Position numbers and translations under genes: made by a program. Positions 14,820-23,817 of a DNA stretch of 39,245 nucleotides are shown one piece after another. The stretch lies in NCBI GenBank assembly GCA_016872355.1, contig VGZY01000023.1, positions 1 through 39,245 on the forward strand, written 5' to 3'. The stretch is from SAR202 cluster bacterium (GTDB taxonomy: Bacteria > Chloroflexota > Dehalococcoidia > Lucifugimonadales > VGZY01). Within the stretch, counting starts at the first letter, position 1; every line of letters begins with the position of its first letter. The notes under the pieces were generated by a model, which saw nothing but the letters and a program-made list of their open reading frames with translations, was not told the DNA's origin and did no database searches.

Positions 14820-15656
14820 GTGACGCAATCCAACCGCAATAACACCCCGCTCGTCAGCACCCAGTGGGTTGCCGAGCACCTGAACGACCCTAACGTCATA
14901 ATCGTTGAGCTTAACACCGACCTGGCTGCCGGGTATAACCAGGCCCACATCCCCGGCGCCGCCGGCTGGGACGTCCACGTGGACATTGAGGACCAGCTGA
15001 GGCGGGACGTGCCGAATATCGCCCAGTTCGAGCAGCTCATGGGCCGCTCCGGCATCGATAATGCCACAACCGTGGTGCTCTACGGCGACGGCAGGAACAG
15101 ATCTGCGACGTGGGCGTTCTGGGTGCTCAAGTACTACAGCCACTCAGACGTGCGCCTGATGAACGGCGGCCGAGACAAGTGGCTCGCGGACGGCCTGCCG
15201 ACGACCACGGACCTGCCGGCCCGCCCAGCGCGCGTCTACAGGGCAGGCGCGCCTGACAGGAGCCTGAGGGCAATGCGGGACTACGTACTCCAGAACCTGG
15301 GCAACCCATCCTTCAAGCTCCTGGACACCCGCACAACGGAGGAGTTCAACGGGCAATCGCGTCCCGGACATTCGGAGTCCGATATCTATCGCAAGGGGCG
15401 CATTCCCGGCGCCTTGCACGTCCCATGGGACGAGGCAGTTGGCGAGGACGGCGGCTTCAAACCCCTGGAAGAGCTGCGCAGCCTCTACGCTGGATTTTTG
15501 CCGAAACAGGAGATCATCTCGTACTGCCGGCTCGGCATCCGCGCCTCATATAGCTGGTTCGTGCTGTCACAACTCCTCGGCTACCCGCGCGTGAGGGTCT
15601 ACGACGGCTCCTGGACGGAGTGGGGCAACTCCTCCGGCGTCCCCATCGAGCGGTGA
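14820..15656 (+). CDS. Sulfurtransferase with two rhodanese domains
   Basis: A 278-residue thiosulfate or mercaptopyruvate sulfurtransferase. The N-terminal rhodanese domain (about 10-130) lacks the catalytic Cys (GDGRNRSATWAFW) and is structural. The C-terminal domain (about 150-278) carries Cys236 in the loop CRLGIR, closer to the thiosulfate type (CRxGx[RT]) than to the mercaptopyruvate type (CGxGV). LLDTRTTEEFNG and GRIPGALHVPW are the conserved CH2-like segments. The start is GTG 14820 with AGGAG about 6 bases upstream. No signal peptide. It sits 35 bp after the enolase-family gene in a probable operon, though no shared pathway is obvious. Confidence 0.9.
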   Translation: MTQSNRNNTPLVSTQWVAEHLNDPNVIIVELNTDLAAGYNQAHIPGAAGWDVHVDIEDQLRRDVPNIAQFEQLMGRSGIDNATTVVLYGDGRNRSATWAFWVLKYYSHSDVRLMNGGRDKWLADGLPTTTDLPARPARVYRAGAPDRSLRAMRDYVLQNLGNPSFKLLDTRTTEEFNGQSRPGHSESDIYRKGRIPGALHVPWDEAVGEDGGFKPLEELRSLYAGFLPKQEIISYCRLGIRASYSWFVLSQLLGYPRVRVYDGSWTEWGNSSGVPIER

Positions 15657-15698
15657 ACGGGCGCCAGTGACATCAGGAACGCGACGAGGAGGCAGGGC

Positions 15699-16049
15699 GT
15701 GGTCAAAGCGGTTCTTCAGCTGGAGGGCGCGGCGGTCTGCCTGGCCGCCACCCTGGCCTACTTTCTCGCCGTAGACGGCGGCCCAATTCTCTTCGCCGCC
15801 CTTATCCTCGCCCCTGACCTGTCCATGGTCAGCTTTCTTAAGAGTAGCCGCCTGGGCACCGTTACCTACAACCTTGGCCACAACTACCTCCTCGCCGGCT
15901 CTGTCGCGGGGACCGGTCTATTGCTGGACAGCAGCGTCACAGTTTCCATTGGCCTGATTCTGGCGGCCCACATTGGCATGGACCGCGCGCTGTCTTACGG
16001 GCTGAAATACCCTACCGGCTTCAAACACACGCACATGCAAAGGGTGTAG
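15699..16049 (+). CDS. DUF4260 family membrane protein
   Basis: A 116-residue integral membrane protein with about four hydrophobic segments (5-25, 28-48, 58-76, 80-95). The pattern LEG near the N-terminus, LAPDLSMVSFL, YNLGHNYLL and HIGMDRALSYGLKYPTGFKHTHMQ matches DUF4260, whose conserved D(R)xxGYGLKY and HTHL(Q) end is well kept. Function unknown. GTG start with GAGGAGG at 15686-15692. It lies 42 bp after the sulfurtransferase, same strand. Confidence 0.85.
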   Translation: MVKAVLQLEGAAVCLAATLAYFLAVDGGPILFAALILAPDLSMVSFLKSSRLGTVTYNLGHNYLLAGSVAGTGLLLDSSVTVSIGLILAAHIGMDRALSYGLKYPTGFKHTHMQRV

Positions 16050-16136
16050 CAGCCCTGTAAAACGGGACAGGCCATGTCCGGTCCACGGGTCGACGGCCGC
16101 CCAGGCGTTTTTATTCTCGGACGCCGCTCAGGCTTC

Positions 16137-16145
16137 TGATATACT
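16137..16145 (+). promoter_or_regulatory. Extended -10 promoter for the response regulator
   Basis: TGA-TATACT lies 28 bp before the ATG at 16174. No clear -35. Confidence 0.55.
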
Positions 16146-16173
16146 CTGCTTTTTACCGAACTCCGAGGCACCG

Positions 16174-16854
16174 ATGACTTCACGGCCCTCATACATGGCC
16201 CGCAACCAGAGTTCGCAGCCCGCCTACCTCGCCGCCCTTGAAGAGCATGGGATCGCCGCGCTCGTCGTCGCCGGCAAAGAGGACCTGGACGCGCTGAAGG
16301 CTGACGACCCCCAGGACGTTGTCCTTATCGATGCCGAGGCGATGCCTCGCGCGGAGCTGAAGGCCTGCGCCCGCCGCTGCGCCCAGCTCGAGGTCCCCGC
16401 CATCGCCATGGTGCCCGAAAGGATGGTCGCGTCACTCGACACCGCCCTTGAGGTCAAGGACTTCATCGTGAGCCCGCCCAGGCCCGAGGAGATGGTCAAG
16501 CGCGTCCTCAGGGCCACGGACAGGCCGAAGCCGGAGTCCGGCGGCGAGACAATCAAGGTCGGCGACCTCATAATCAACCCCACCAACTACGAGGTCAGCC
16601 TCCGCGGCCGCAGCGTCAACCTCCGATTCAAGGAATACGAGCTGCTGCACCTCATGGCCACCAACCCCGGCCGCGTCTTCACCCGCGAGATGCTCCTGGA
16701 GCGCATCTGGGGCTACGACTACCTGGGCGGCACACGCACGGTGGACGTACACGTCCGCCGACTCCGCAGCAAGATTGAGGACGCGGACAACCCCCTCATC
16801 GAGACCGTCTGGAACGTGGGCTACCGCTTCAAGGATGCCAGGCGCGCCACCTGA
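16174..16854 (+). CDS. OmpR-type DNA-binding regulator with degenerate receiver
   Basis: A 226-residue transcription regulator. The C-terminal winged helix (about 127-220) is canonical: LRFKEYELLHLMATNPGRVF, REMLLERIWGYD, RTVDVHVRRLRSKIE and VGYRF. The N-terminal domain (about 15-115) is receiver-like and keeps Asp53 in VVLIDAEAMP, but it lacks the acidic pair at the start and has Pro (SPPRP, about 100-104) where the conserved Lys-Pro is expected. It is therefore probably not controlled by ordinary phosphorylation. No histidine kinase gene is in the window. Target genes unknown. Promoter at 16137-16145; lipB has its own promoter downstream. Confidence 0.88.
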   Translation: MTSRPSYMARNQSSQPAYLAALEEHGIAALVVAGKEDLDALKADDPQDVVLIDAEAMPRAELKACARRCAQLEVPAIAMVPERMVASLDTALEVKDFIVSPPRPEEMVKRVLRATDRPKPESGGETIKVGDLIINPTNYEVSLRGRSVNLRFKEYELLHLMATNPGRVFTREMLLERIWGYDYLGGTRTVDVHVRRLRSKIEDADNPLIETVWNVGYRFKDARRAT

Positions 16855-16874
16855 AGCGCGCCCGGCCGCTGGTC

Positions 16875-16883
16875 TGCTAAGAT
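16875..16883 (+). promoter_or_regulatory. Extended -10 promoter for lipB
   Basis: TGC-TAAGAT lies 39 bp before the lipB ATG. No clear -35. Confidence 0.5.
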
Positions 16884-16922
16884 GAATTCCACGTCCCCTT
16901 TTGAGTATTCGGAGCGACTGAG

Positions 16923-17618
16923 ATGCAGACCCTCCCCGCCATCCCGATGGGCGTCACCCCCTACGCCGAGGCATGGGACCTCCAGAGGCGGCTGCACGCC
17001 CGCGTCGTCGAGGGAACGCTGCCGGGCGCAATGCTGCTGCTCCAGCACCCGCACGTCTTCACCATCGGCCGCAGGGGTAAGCCGTTCCACGTCCTTGCAA
17101 ACGAGGCGCAGCTCCGAGAGCTCGGCGTGGAGGTGCACGAGATCGACCGCGGCGGCGAGGTCACCTACCACGGCCCCGGCCAGCTCGTCGGCTACCCAAT
17201 CATCGACGTCCGCAAGGCCGGCGGCCCGCTCACGTACGTCCGCTCGCTGGAGCAGGCGATAATCGCCACGCTGGCAGACTTCGGCATCGCCGCGGAGAGC
17301 GCGGGCGGCCCCACGGGCGTGTGGGTGGGCGAGGCCAAGATCGCCGCCATCGGCGTAAAGGTCGGGCGCGGCGTCTCCACGCACGGCTTCGCCCTCAACG
17401 TAACCACGGTCCTCTCCTACTTCAGCCACATCGTCCCCTGCGGCATGCCGGACGCCCCCGTGACCTCCATTGCCTCCCTCAAGCCGCGATTCGGCACGAT
17501 GGACGCGGTTATTTCCTCCTTCTGCCGCCGATTCGGCGAGGTCGCCGGCTACGACATCGAGTTCACCACGCTCGACGCTATAGAGCCGCGCAGCGCCGCC
17601 CTGGACGCCGCGGGATGA
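16923..17618 (+). CDS. lipB: Octanoyl-[ACP]:protein N-octanoyltransferase LipB
   Basis: A 231-residue enzyme that moves octanoate from acyl carrier protein to the lipoyl domains of 2-oxoacid dehydrogenases and GcvH, the first step of lipoate synthesis. Family marks: LQHPHVFTIGRRG (about 40-52), DRGGEVTYHGPGQLVGYPI (about 79-97), the catalytic Lys in AKIAAIGVKV, and the catalytic Cys in IVPCGMPD. Length is normal. lipA is not in the window. Its TGA overlaps the ATG of the penicillin acylase gene (ATGA), so the two are translationally coupled. Confidence 0.95.
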   Translation: MQTLPAIPMGVTPYAEAWDLQRRLHARVVEGTLPGAMLLLQHPHVFTIGRRGKPFHVLANEAQLRELGVEVHEIDRGGEVTYHGPGQLVGYPIIDVRKAGGPLTYVRSLEQAIIATLADFGIAAESAGGPTGVWVGEAKIAAIGVKVGRGVSTHGFALNVTTVLSYFSHIVPCGMPDAPVTSIASLKPRFGTMDAVISSFCRRFGEVAGYDIEFTTLDAIEPRSAALDAAG

Positions 17619-19948
17619 ACGTGGCCCGCCTGCTATTCCGGGCGGCGCTGGGCACACGCCTGCCGGTGACGTCCGGCGCAATCTCCGTATCCGGCCTGAG
17701 CGGCGAGGTCCGCGTGCGCCGCGACAGCTACGGCATTCCCTACATTGAGGCAGAGACCGATGACGACGCCTGGTACGGCGTCGGCTTCTGCCAGGGGCAA
17801 GACCGGGCGTTCAAGCTGGAGGGGCTGCTGCGCGTCGCCAACGGCACACTCTCGGATATGGTGGGCCCGCAGGGGCTGCCCGTAGACCGCCTCTCCCGCC
17901 GCATCGGCTTCCGCCGCAGCGCGGCCGCCCAGCTCGCCGCCTTCTCGCCGGAGGTGCGCTCGAAGGTCGCCGCATTCGCCCGCGGCGTCACCGACGGCGC
18001 GCGCCTGGGGGCAAAGAGGCCGGCGCACGAGTTCGCGCTGGTCCGCTCCCTACCCTCTCCGTTCGCGGCGGAGGATATCGTCGCCATCTATCTTCTCCAG
18101 TGCTTCGCCCTCGCGGCAAACTGGGACCTGGAGCTCGCGCGCCTTCGCATACTCAAGGAGGACGGCCCGGAAGCGCTCCTTGCGCTGGACCCGGCCTACC
18201 CCGCCGACCACCCGGTAACATCGCCCCCCGGCGCGGTCGCCGGCGAGACGATAGGCAGACTTGAGGCCGATCTCAAAGCATACGCCGAGCTCGTCGGCAC
18301 GGGCGGCGCGTCCAACAACTGGGCTATCTCCCCTGCTCGCACGTCCTCCGGCGAGGCCGTGCTGGCCAACGATCCCCACCTGCTGCCGGTGCTACCCCCG
18401 CACTGGTACCTGGCGCACGTCCGAACTCCCAGGTGGGCCATGTGCGGCGCGCTCCTCACGGGCCTCCCAGTCTTCGCCATCGGCCACAACGGACACGTGG
18501 CCTGGGGCGTGACGCTGGGGCTGGCGGACAACACGGACCTGTTCATTGAGGAGGTGGGGCCGGACGGCGCAAGCGTCCGCGAAGGCGACCGCTTCGCACC
18601 GTGCCGGGTCGCGCGGGAGACCATCATGGTGAAGGGCCAGGCCGAGGTGCTTGAAGAGGTGCTGATCACCCCTCGCGGCCCCGTGGTGGGACCGGCGATT
18701 ATGCCGGATGCCGGCGCGCTGTCCCTGAAGGCGTTGTGGCTCCAGGCCGCCCCGGTCAACGGCTTTCTCGGCGCTCACCAGGCCCGGACAGCGCGCGAGT
18801 TCAGGGAGCTATTCCGGGACTGGCCGCACCTCTCGTTAAACGTCGTGTTCGCCGATGACAAGGGCGCAATCGGTTGGCAGCTCGCGGGGGCTGTTCCGGC
18901 GCGCCGCAAGGGGCACGGCACAATGCCCCAGGCGGGGTGGGACGCGGGCGCGGGGTGGGAAAGCGACCCGGTGGACTTCGACCGCATGCCGTACCTCCTG
19001 GACCCGCCGGAGGGCTTTGTAGCCACTGCAAACAACCAGCCGCAGCCCTCGGCCGCTGAGCCCTTTCTCGGCATCGACTGGATTGAGGGATACCGGATCG
19101 CCCGCATCCGGCAAATACTGGAGTCGCGCACAGGGTGGGATGTAAGTGCGGCCATGCAGGCGCAGATGGACCGCGTTTCGTTACCATGGGGCGAAATCAA
19201 GGAGCACGTTCTCGCCGCGCCGGTATCCACCCCGCGTGCCAGGAGGGCGGTATCTGTCCTGCGAACATGGGACGGCGTGGTCTCTGCAGACTCCCCGGGT
19301 GCGGCAGTATTCGAATTGTTCCTGGCGGAGATGACGGCCCGGACGGCGACGGCAAAGGCGCCCCGGACATGGAAGCGCGCGCTGGGAAAGGGCGATTCCG
19401 CCGTTGTCCCATGGTCGATCTTCTCCGCGCGGCGCGTCGGCCACCTTGCGAAGCTCCTGAAAACGCAGCCGACCGGCTGGTTCGACCGCACGTGGCCCCA
19501 GGAGGTCGCCGAGGCGCTCGAGGCAGTGACCGTCCGTCTGGAGGCGACGCATGGGCCGGACCCCTCCGGCTGGGCGTGGGGCCGCGTTCGCCGCCTGACG
19601 CTGCGGCACCCGGTGGGCGAACGGGCTGGCCTGGGGCGCGTCTTCAACCTGGGGCCGTTCCCTATACCCGGTGACACCAACACGGTCGCCCAGGCGGCCG
19701 TCGACCCTATAGACCCTGCCGCCAACCCGATCGTTGTCCCATCGCTAAGAATGGCCGTGGAGGTGGGCAACTGGGAGAGTTGCCGCTTCTCCATGCCGGG
19801 CGGCCAGTCCGGGAATCCCCTCTCCCCGCACTACTCGGACCTGCTCGAATTCTGGAAAAAAGGGGAGGGCGTTCCCATAGCGTGGTCGCCGGAAAATATC
19901 GACAGGGCGGCGAAATCTACGCTGGTGCTGTCCCCGGAGGCGTCCTGA
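17615..19948 (+). CDS. Penicillin acylase family Ntn hydrolase
   Basis: A 777-residue Ntn-hydrolase precursor. Ser233 in GGASNNW is the expected N-terminal nucleophile after self-cleavage, which would give an alpha chain of about 232 residues and a beta chain of about 545. Further marks are RDSYGIPYIEA and GFCQGQDRAF in alpha, then HNGHVAWGVT and ATANNQP in beta (oxyanion Asn region). The family cleaves amide bonds of penicillins, acyl-homoserine lactones or other N-acyl compounds; the substrate here is unknown. Unlike most members it shows no obvious signal peptide, so it may be cytoplasmic. It begins at ATG 17615, overlapping lipB by 4 bases; open frame further upstream is only a shadow of lipB. 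Confidence 0.9.
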   Translation: MNVARLLFRAALGTRLPVTSGAISVSGLSGEVRVRRDSYGIPYIEAETDDDAWYGVGFCQGQDRAFKLEGLLRVANGTLSDMVGPQGLPVDRLSRRIGFRRSAAAQLAAFSPEVRSKVAAFARGVTDGARLGAKRPAHEFALVRSLPSPFAAEDIVAIYLLQCFALAANWDLELARLRILKEDGPEALLALDPAYPADHPVTSPPGAVAGETIGRLEADLKAYAELVGTGGASNNWAISPARTSSGEAVLANDPHLLPVLPPHWYLAHVRTPRWAMCGALLTGLPVFAIGHNGHVAWGVTLGLADNTDLFIEEVGPDGASVREGDRFAPCRVARETIMVKGQAEVLEEVLITPRGPVVGPAIMPDAGALSLKALWLQAAPVNGFLGAHQARTAREFRELFRDWPHLSLNVVFADDKGAIGWQLAGAVPARRKGHGTMPQAGWDAGAGWESDPVDFDRMPYLLDPPEGFVATANNQPQPSAAEPFLGIDWIEGYRIARIRQILESRTGWDVSAAMQAQMDRVSLPWGEIKEHVLAAPVSTPRARRAVSVLRTWDGVVSADSPGAAVFELFLAEMTARTATAKAPRTWKRALGKGDSAVVPWSIFSARRVGHLAKLLKTQPTGWFDRTWPQEVAEALEAVTVRLEATHGPDPSGWAWGRVRRLTLRHPVGERAGLGRVFNLGPFPIPGDTNTVAQAAVDPIDPAANPIVVPSLRMAVEVGNWESCRFSMPGGQSGNPLSPHYSDLLEFWKKGEGVPIAWSPENIDRAAKSTLVLSPEAS

Positions 19949-19978
19949 GCGTTACATCTATGGCGAATGGTGTCCTGA

Positions 19979-19994
19979 ATACGAATCGTATACT
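19979..19994 (+). promoter_or_regulatory. Candidate promoter with ATACGA-A-TCGTAT palindrome
   Basis: A perfect odd palindrome at 19979-19991 overlaps TATACT at 19989-19994, which could be the -10 of the FtsX-type permease gene (start 20063). The arms share the ACGA/TCGT half-sites seen before hisH and lipoprotein 1 but with a 1-base spacer. Confidence 0.4.
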
Positions 19995-20062
19995 ATGAGA
20001 CTGTGACCTCAGGGCAGGCGGAGCCTCAACAAGAACAGGGCGCCATGGGCTGAAGCTCACTT

Positions 20063-23000
20063 ATGACATCTCTCTCAATGCCTAAACTCGTGCTCAGGCG
20101 GCTGGCGGACAACTGGATGCTTCTGTTGAGCATCTTCGCCGGTATCACCTTTGCCGCCACGCTCGTTGCCGCCGCGCCCGTCTACCTCCGCTCCCTTGAG
20201 CGCCTGGCCCTCAACCTTGAGATCGACCGCCTCGGCCGCCCTACATCCAACGTTGTCGCGTTCGCCTTCAACGTCCCCATCACGCATGAGGCTCTCACCG
20301 AAACGGAGAGCGAGTTCAACGCCATCGCCGAAGAGCACCTGGGCCCGCTCCAGGAGAGCCGGCTCCGCTACCTGATCGTCAGCAGCTACATGGCGTCCAC
20401 GCCGGCGCGCCCCATAGCTGCGCCCGGCCAGCAGCAGGTCCGCGCGCCGTGGAACGGTTACCTGAGGTCCATGTCTGACCTGGACCGTCACGTGCATTTC
20501 GTGGAAGGGCGAATGGCGGAGGAAGGCATCGCGGACGGCCCGCGGGGGCCGGTCCTTGAGGTGGTGATCAGCTCGGCGACCGCCAGGTACTTCGAGCTTG
20601 ACCTGAACGATGTCGTGGCGCTGACTACAGAGACCACCGACCCCACGCGGATCAGTGGTCGCGTGGTAGGCATAATGGAGGCGAACGATCCGGTAGAGGA
20701 CTTCTGGGCGCCTCACGCCTCTGTGTACATCGACCCAGCGCCGGAGAGGGAAGAGATAAGCGCGACCGGCGAAGTGACAATTATTGAACCGGAGATACCG
20801 ATCTTCACAACCCAGGCCGCCCTGGCGTCGGCCGTGTCTTCTGCCTACCCGGGGACACCTACAGACTCGATATGGATAATGCTCACGGACCCGCAGGTGC
20901 TCAAGCGGTGGGACAGGGCTGAGACCCAGGGCAGGCTGGTCGCATTCGAGAACGAGCTTGCGGACGTGATGCCCGGGATGACGGAGACCAGCACAGGGAT
21001 AGAGGAACTTCTGCAGGTCTTTGAGCGGAGGACGTTCTTCTCCCGAGTGCCCCTGCTGCTCCTCCAGACGATCATGGCGCTCACTACTCTCTTTTTTCTG
21101 GTGATGATGGTCGCATACCTGGTCCAGAGCCGGCAGGGGGATGCCTCCCTGATGAGGACCCGCGGCATTGGCCTGGCGCAGCTCATAAGGCTTTACACGA
21201 TTGAAGGGGTGTTCCTGACGGTTGTGGCCGCCGCGCTGGCGCCGTTTCTCGCAATGGGTGCTGTGGCGCTGGCCGGCATTCTCCCATACTTCTCCGAGAT
21301 GACCGGCGGCGGCCTGCTTCCCATCGTGCTGGACCCCGCGCCTTTCATCGCGGCGGGCCTCACCGGCCTGCTGTGCCTGGCGGTCTTTGTCGTGCCCGGC
21401 ACCTGGGGCGCGCGTGGTGGGCTACTCGTTCAGAAACTCGGCGCATCGCGCCCGCCGGCAATGCCTTTCGTCCAGCGGTACTACATTGACCTGGGCCTCC
21501 TGGCCCTCGGAGGAGTGATCTTCTGGGAGCTGTACACCCGCGGCGAGCTTGTCTCGGGCGGGCTCTTCGGAGACGCAAACGTCAATGAGCCTCTCGTGAT
21601 GGCCCCGGTCCTGTTCCTGATTGCCGTTGCCCTGCTGTTCATGCGCCTCTTCCCCCTTGTCGTGAAGTACGTTGCCGGCGAGTCACAGCAGCTTGTGCAC
21701 CTGGTCGCAGGCGCCGCCGTCGTCTCGCTCGCAGTTACCTACACCATACCTCCGGTGCTGGACGGCGGTTACTTTGAGCCCTTCACCCCGCTCCTTCTGC
21801 TCCTCTTGTTCTCGGGTGCATACATTGGCACTGCTCGCGCCTCGATGGCCTTCTACAGGGTGGCAGGCATTGTGGCTCAGGCAGGAATCGCCACGCTCTT
21901 CCTGTGGACGCGGCCCATCGACAGGGACGACCTGGTCTATTACATCCCAAGCCTGGCGCTCATTGCTTCCGTGGTCATGCAGGCGGTGTTCGACGCCTCG
22001 CGCCTCGCATTCCGTTCTGCGCCCGTTTGGGTGTCACTGAGCCTCTGGCACATGGCGCGGAACCCACTGCAGTACACGTGGGTCGTTCTGCTGCTGGTCC
22101 TGGTGACGGGCATGGGGATACTGGCGACGACGGTTGGAGGCACGCTGGAGCAGGGGCAGACTGACCGTGTGCACTACGACGTGGGAGCGGACGTGCGGGT
22201 GTCGCAGATTGACAGGCAGATGGCCGGGGACCCCCGCGCGGAGACGCTGCGCAGCAAGTACCGCACCCTGCCGGGCGTGACCGGTGTGTCGGTGGCATAC
22301 CGCGAGGGGCGATTCTCGGATGTGGACGGCGTTGAGCTTCTGGCAATAGAGCCACGGGAGTTCCAGTTCATCGGGTGGTACAGGGATGACTTTTCCCGCA
22401 GCCCATTGAATGCCGTAATGCAGGCATTGCGCTCTTATTCGCAGGCACCGAGGATCGGCGTGCCGGACGACGCGGCGCAATTCGGCCTCTGGGCAAAGAC
22501 TGACGACGCTGCAAACCAGTTCCCTTTGAGAGCGGTGCTGAGCAACGACCTAGGCGACACAACGGTCGTAACCCTGGGTCGCGTGGACAGCACGGATTGG
22601 AAGCTGCTACGGGGACAGATACCGGCTTCGTTCGACCGGCCGGCTTATCTGGTTTCCGTTCAGATTTACGAGCCGGGCCTTGGCCCCGCGCCATCGACGG
22701 GCACAGTCCTCCTCGACGACATCCACACGGTGGCCAGGGATGGAGATACCGAGAGCATAGTCGAATCGTTCGAAGGCTTCTTCACCTGGGAGCCGATCAT
22801 CACATCTTCGCTGGCGTCCGACCGCCTCTTCTCCTACGGCGACGACGCCCATTCCGGCACGCGGTCCGGCCTCTTCCAGTTCGGCCAGGCGAATGAGGGG
22901 GGCGTACGCGGCATCTACCAGAGCCCCACCGCAGGACCGGTCCCCGTGGTGGCGAGCAGCACCTATATGCAGAGGACCGGCGCGCAGCTCGGCGACACGG

Positions 23001-23728
23001 TGGTCGTGCAGGTCGGCAGCCGGCGTGTGCCGGGCGTTATCAGGGATACGGTGGAGTATTTCCCCACAATGGGCTCGCGCCCCGGCGGATTCCTGCTGGC
23101 AGACATTCACGGCCTCCTCAGCCACATCAACATCATCAGCCCCCAGACGAGTATATGGCCCAATGAGATGTTTATCTCCGCCGCCCCAGCGGCCCGCACA
23201 GAGGTGCGCCGGTCAATTGAAGCGCTCTCGTTCCGCACCGGCATCGTAATGGACCGCAATTCCAGGCTGGAGGCCGTGCGGCAAGACCCGCTCACAAACG
23301 CAGGGTGGAGCTCCCTTGTAGTGGTATCTCTCGGGGTGGCTGTGGTAGCAGCGGGAATCGGATACGCAACGTACCTGCTCACCTTCTCGGGCCGCAGCCG
23401 GAACGAGATGGGCTTCCTGAAGTCCCTCGGCCTGTCCCGCCGGCAGATGCTATCGCTGCTGGCTTGCGAGCACATCGCAATAGCCATCGTGGGGCTCGTC
23501 CTGGGCACGTGGGCCGGGTTCCAGATGAGCCGGATGATGGTATCCTCCGTAGTCGTGACAGACACCGGAGATCCGATTGTGCCGCCGTACATCTCCACAA
23601 CGGACTGGCTCCTGATGGCGCCGGCGTACCTCGCCATTCTCGCCATCTTCGGAGCGGCGCTATTCCTCCTGGACCGCAGCATCCGGCGCATCAACGTCAG
23701 CAAGATTTCGCGCATGGAAGGGCTCTAG
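20063..23728 (+). CDS. FtsX/MacB-type ABC transporter permease, large
   Basis: A 1221-residue integral membrane protein of the FtsX-like permease group. One helix near the N-terminus (about 18-38) precedes a long periplasmic-type region (about 40-320). A first FtsX block follows, with helices about 327-355, 378-405, 425-450 and several up to 640. Another helix near 665 (YTWVVLLLVLVTGMGILATTV) leads to a second extracytoplasmic region (about 690-1075), and a C-terminal FtsX block (about 1080-1210) contains MGFLKSLGLSRRQM and ends with RRINVSKISRMEGL. Such proteins move lipids or lipoproteins, or transmit force, together with an ATPase; none is encoded next to it. Monocistronic. Substrate unknown. 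Confidence 0.85.
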   Translation: MTSLSMPKLVLRRLADNWMLLLSIFAGITFAATLVAAAPVYLRSLERLALNLEIDRLGRPTSNVVAFAFNVPITHEALTETESEFNAIAEEHLGPLQESRLRYLIVSSYMASTPARPIAAPGQQQVRAPWNGYLRSMSDLDRHVHFVEGRMAEEGIADGPRGPVLEVVISSATARYFELDLNDVVALTTETTDPTRISGRVVGIMEANDPVEDFWAPHASVYIDPAPEREEISATGEVTIIEPEIPIFTTQAALASAVSSAYPGTPTDSIWIMLTDPQVLKRWDRAETQGRLVAFENELADVMPGMTETSTGIEELLQVFERRTFFSRVPLLLLQTIMALTTLFFLVMMVAYLVQSRQGDASLMRTRGIGLAQLIRLYTIEGVFLTVVAAALAPFLAMGAVALAGILPYFSEMTGGGLLPIVLDPAPFIAAGLTGLLCLAVFVVPGTWGARGGLLVQKLGASRPPAMPFVQRYYIDLGLLALGGVIFWELYTRGELVSGGLFGDANVNEPLVMAPVLFLIAVALLFMRLFPLVVKYVAGESQQLVHLVAGAAVVSLAVTYTIPPVLDGGYFEPFTPLLLLLLFSGAYIGTARASMAFYRVAGIVAQAGIATLFLWTRPIDRDDLVYYIPSLALIASVVMQAVFDASRLAFRSAPVWVSLSLWHMARNPLQYTWVVLLLVLVTGMGILATTVGGTLEQGQTDRVHYDVGADVRVSQIDRQMAGDPRAETLRSKYRTLPGVTGVSVAYREGRFSDVDGVELLAIEPREFQFIGWYRDDFSRSPLNAVMQALRSYSQAPRIGVPDDAAQFGLWAKTDDAANQFPLRAVLSNDLGDTTVVTLGRVDSTDWKLLRGQIPASFDRPAYLVSVQIYEPGLGPAPSTGTVLLDDIHTVARDGDTESIVESFEGFFTWEPIITSSLASDRLFSYGDDAHSGTRSGLFQFGQANEGGVRGIYQSPTAGPVPVVASSTYMQRTGAQLGDTVVVQVGSRRVPGVIRDTVEYFPTMGSRPGGFLLADIHGLLSHINIISPQTSIWPNEMFISAAPAARTEVRRSIEALSFRTGIVMDRNSRLEAVRQDPLTNAGWSSLVVVSLGVAVVAAGIGYATYLLTFSGRSRNEMGFLKSLGLSRRQMLSLLACEHIAIAIVGLVLGTWAGFQMSRMMVSSVVVTDTGDPIVPPYISTTDWLLMAPAYLAILAIFGAALFLLDRSIRRINVSKISRMEGL

Positions 23729-23770
23729 ACGGCCCGGTTTCCGCAGGTCCCACCGTCACCGCCCGTCACT

Positions 23771-23779
23771 TGCTATAAT
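23771..23779 (+). promoter_or_regulatory. Extended -10 promoter for argF
   Basis: TGC-TATAAT, 38 bp before the argF ATG, without a convincing -35. Confidence 0.65.
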
Positions 23780-23817
23780 AGCCACGTCTATTCACACTAC
23801 CCTGCCCGGCGCGGACG

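Noticed and set aside
17321-17614. N-terminal extension of the penicillin acylase frame
   Set aside because: It lies within lipB in another frame, is Arg-rich, and the ATGA overlap start gives the normal family N-terminus.
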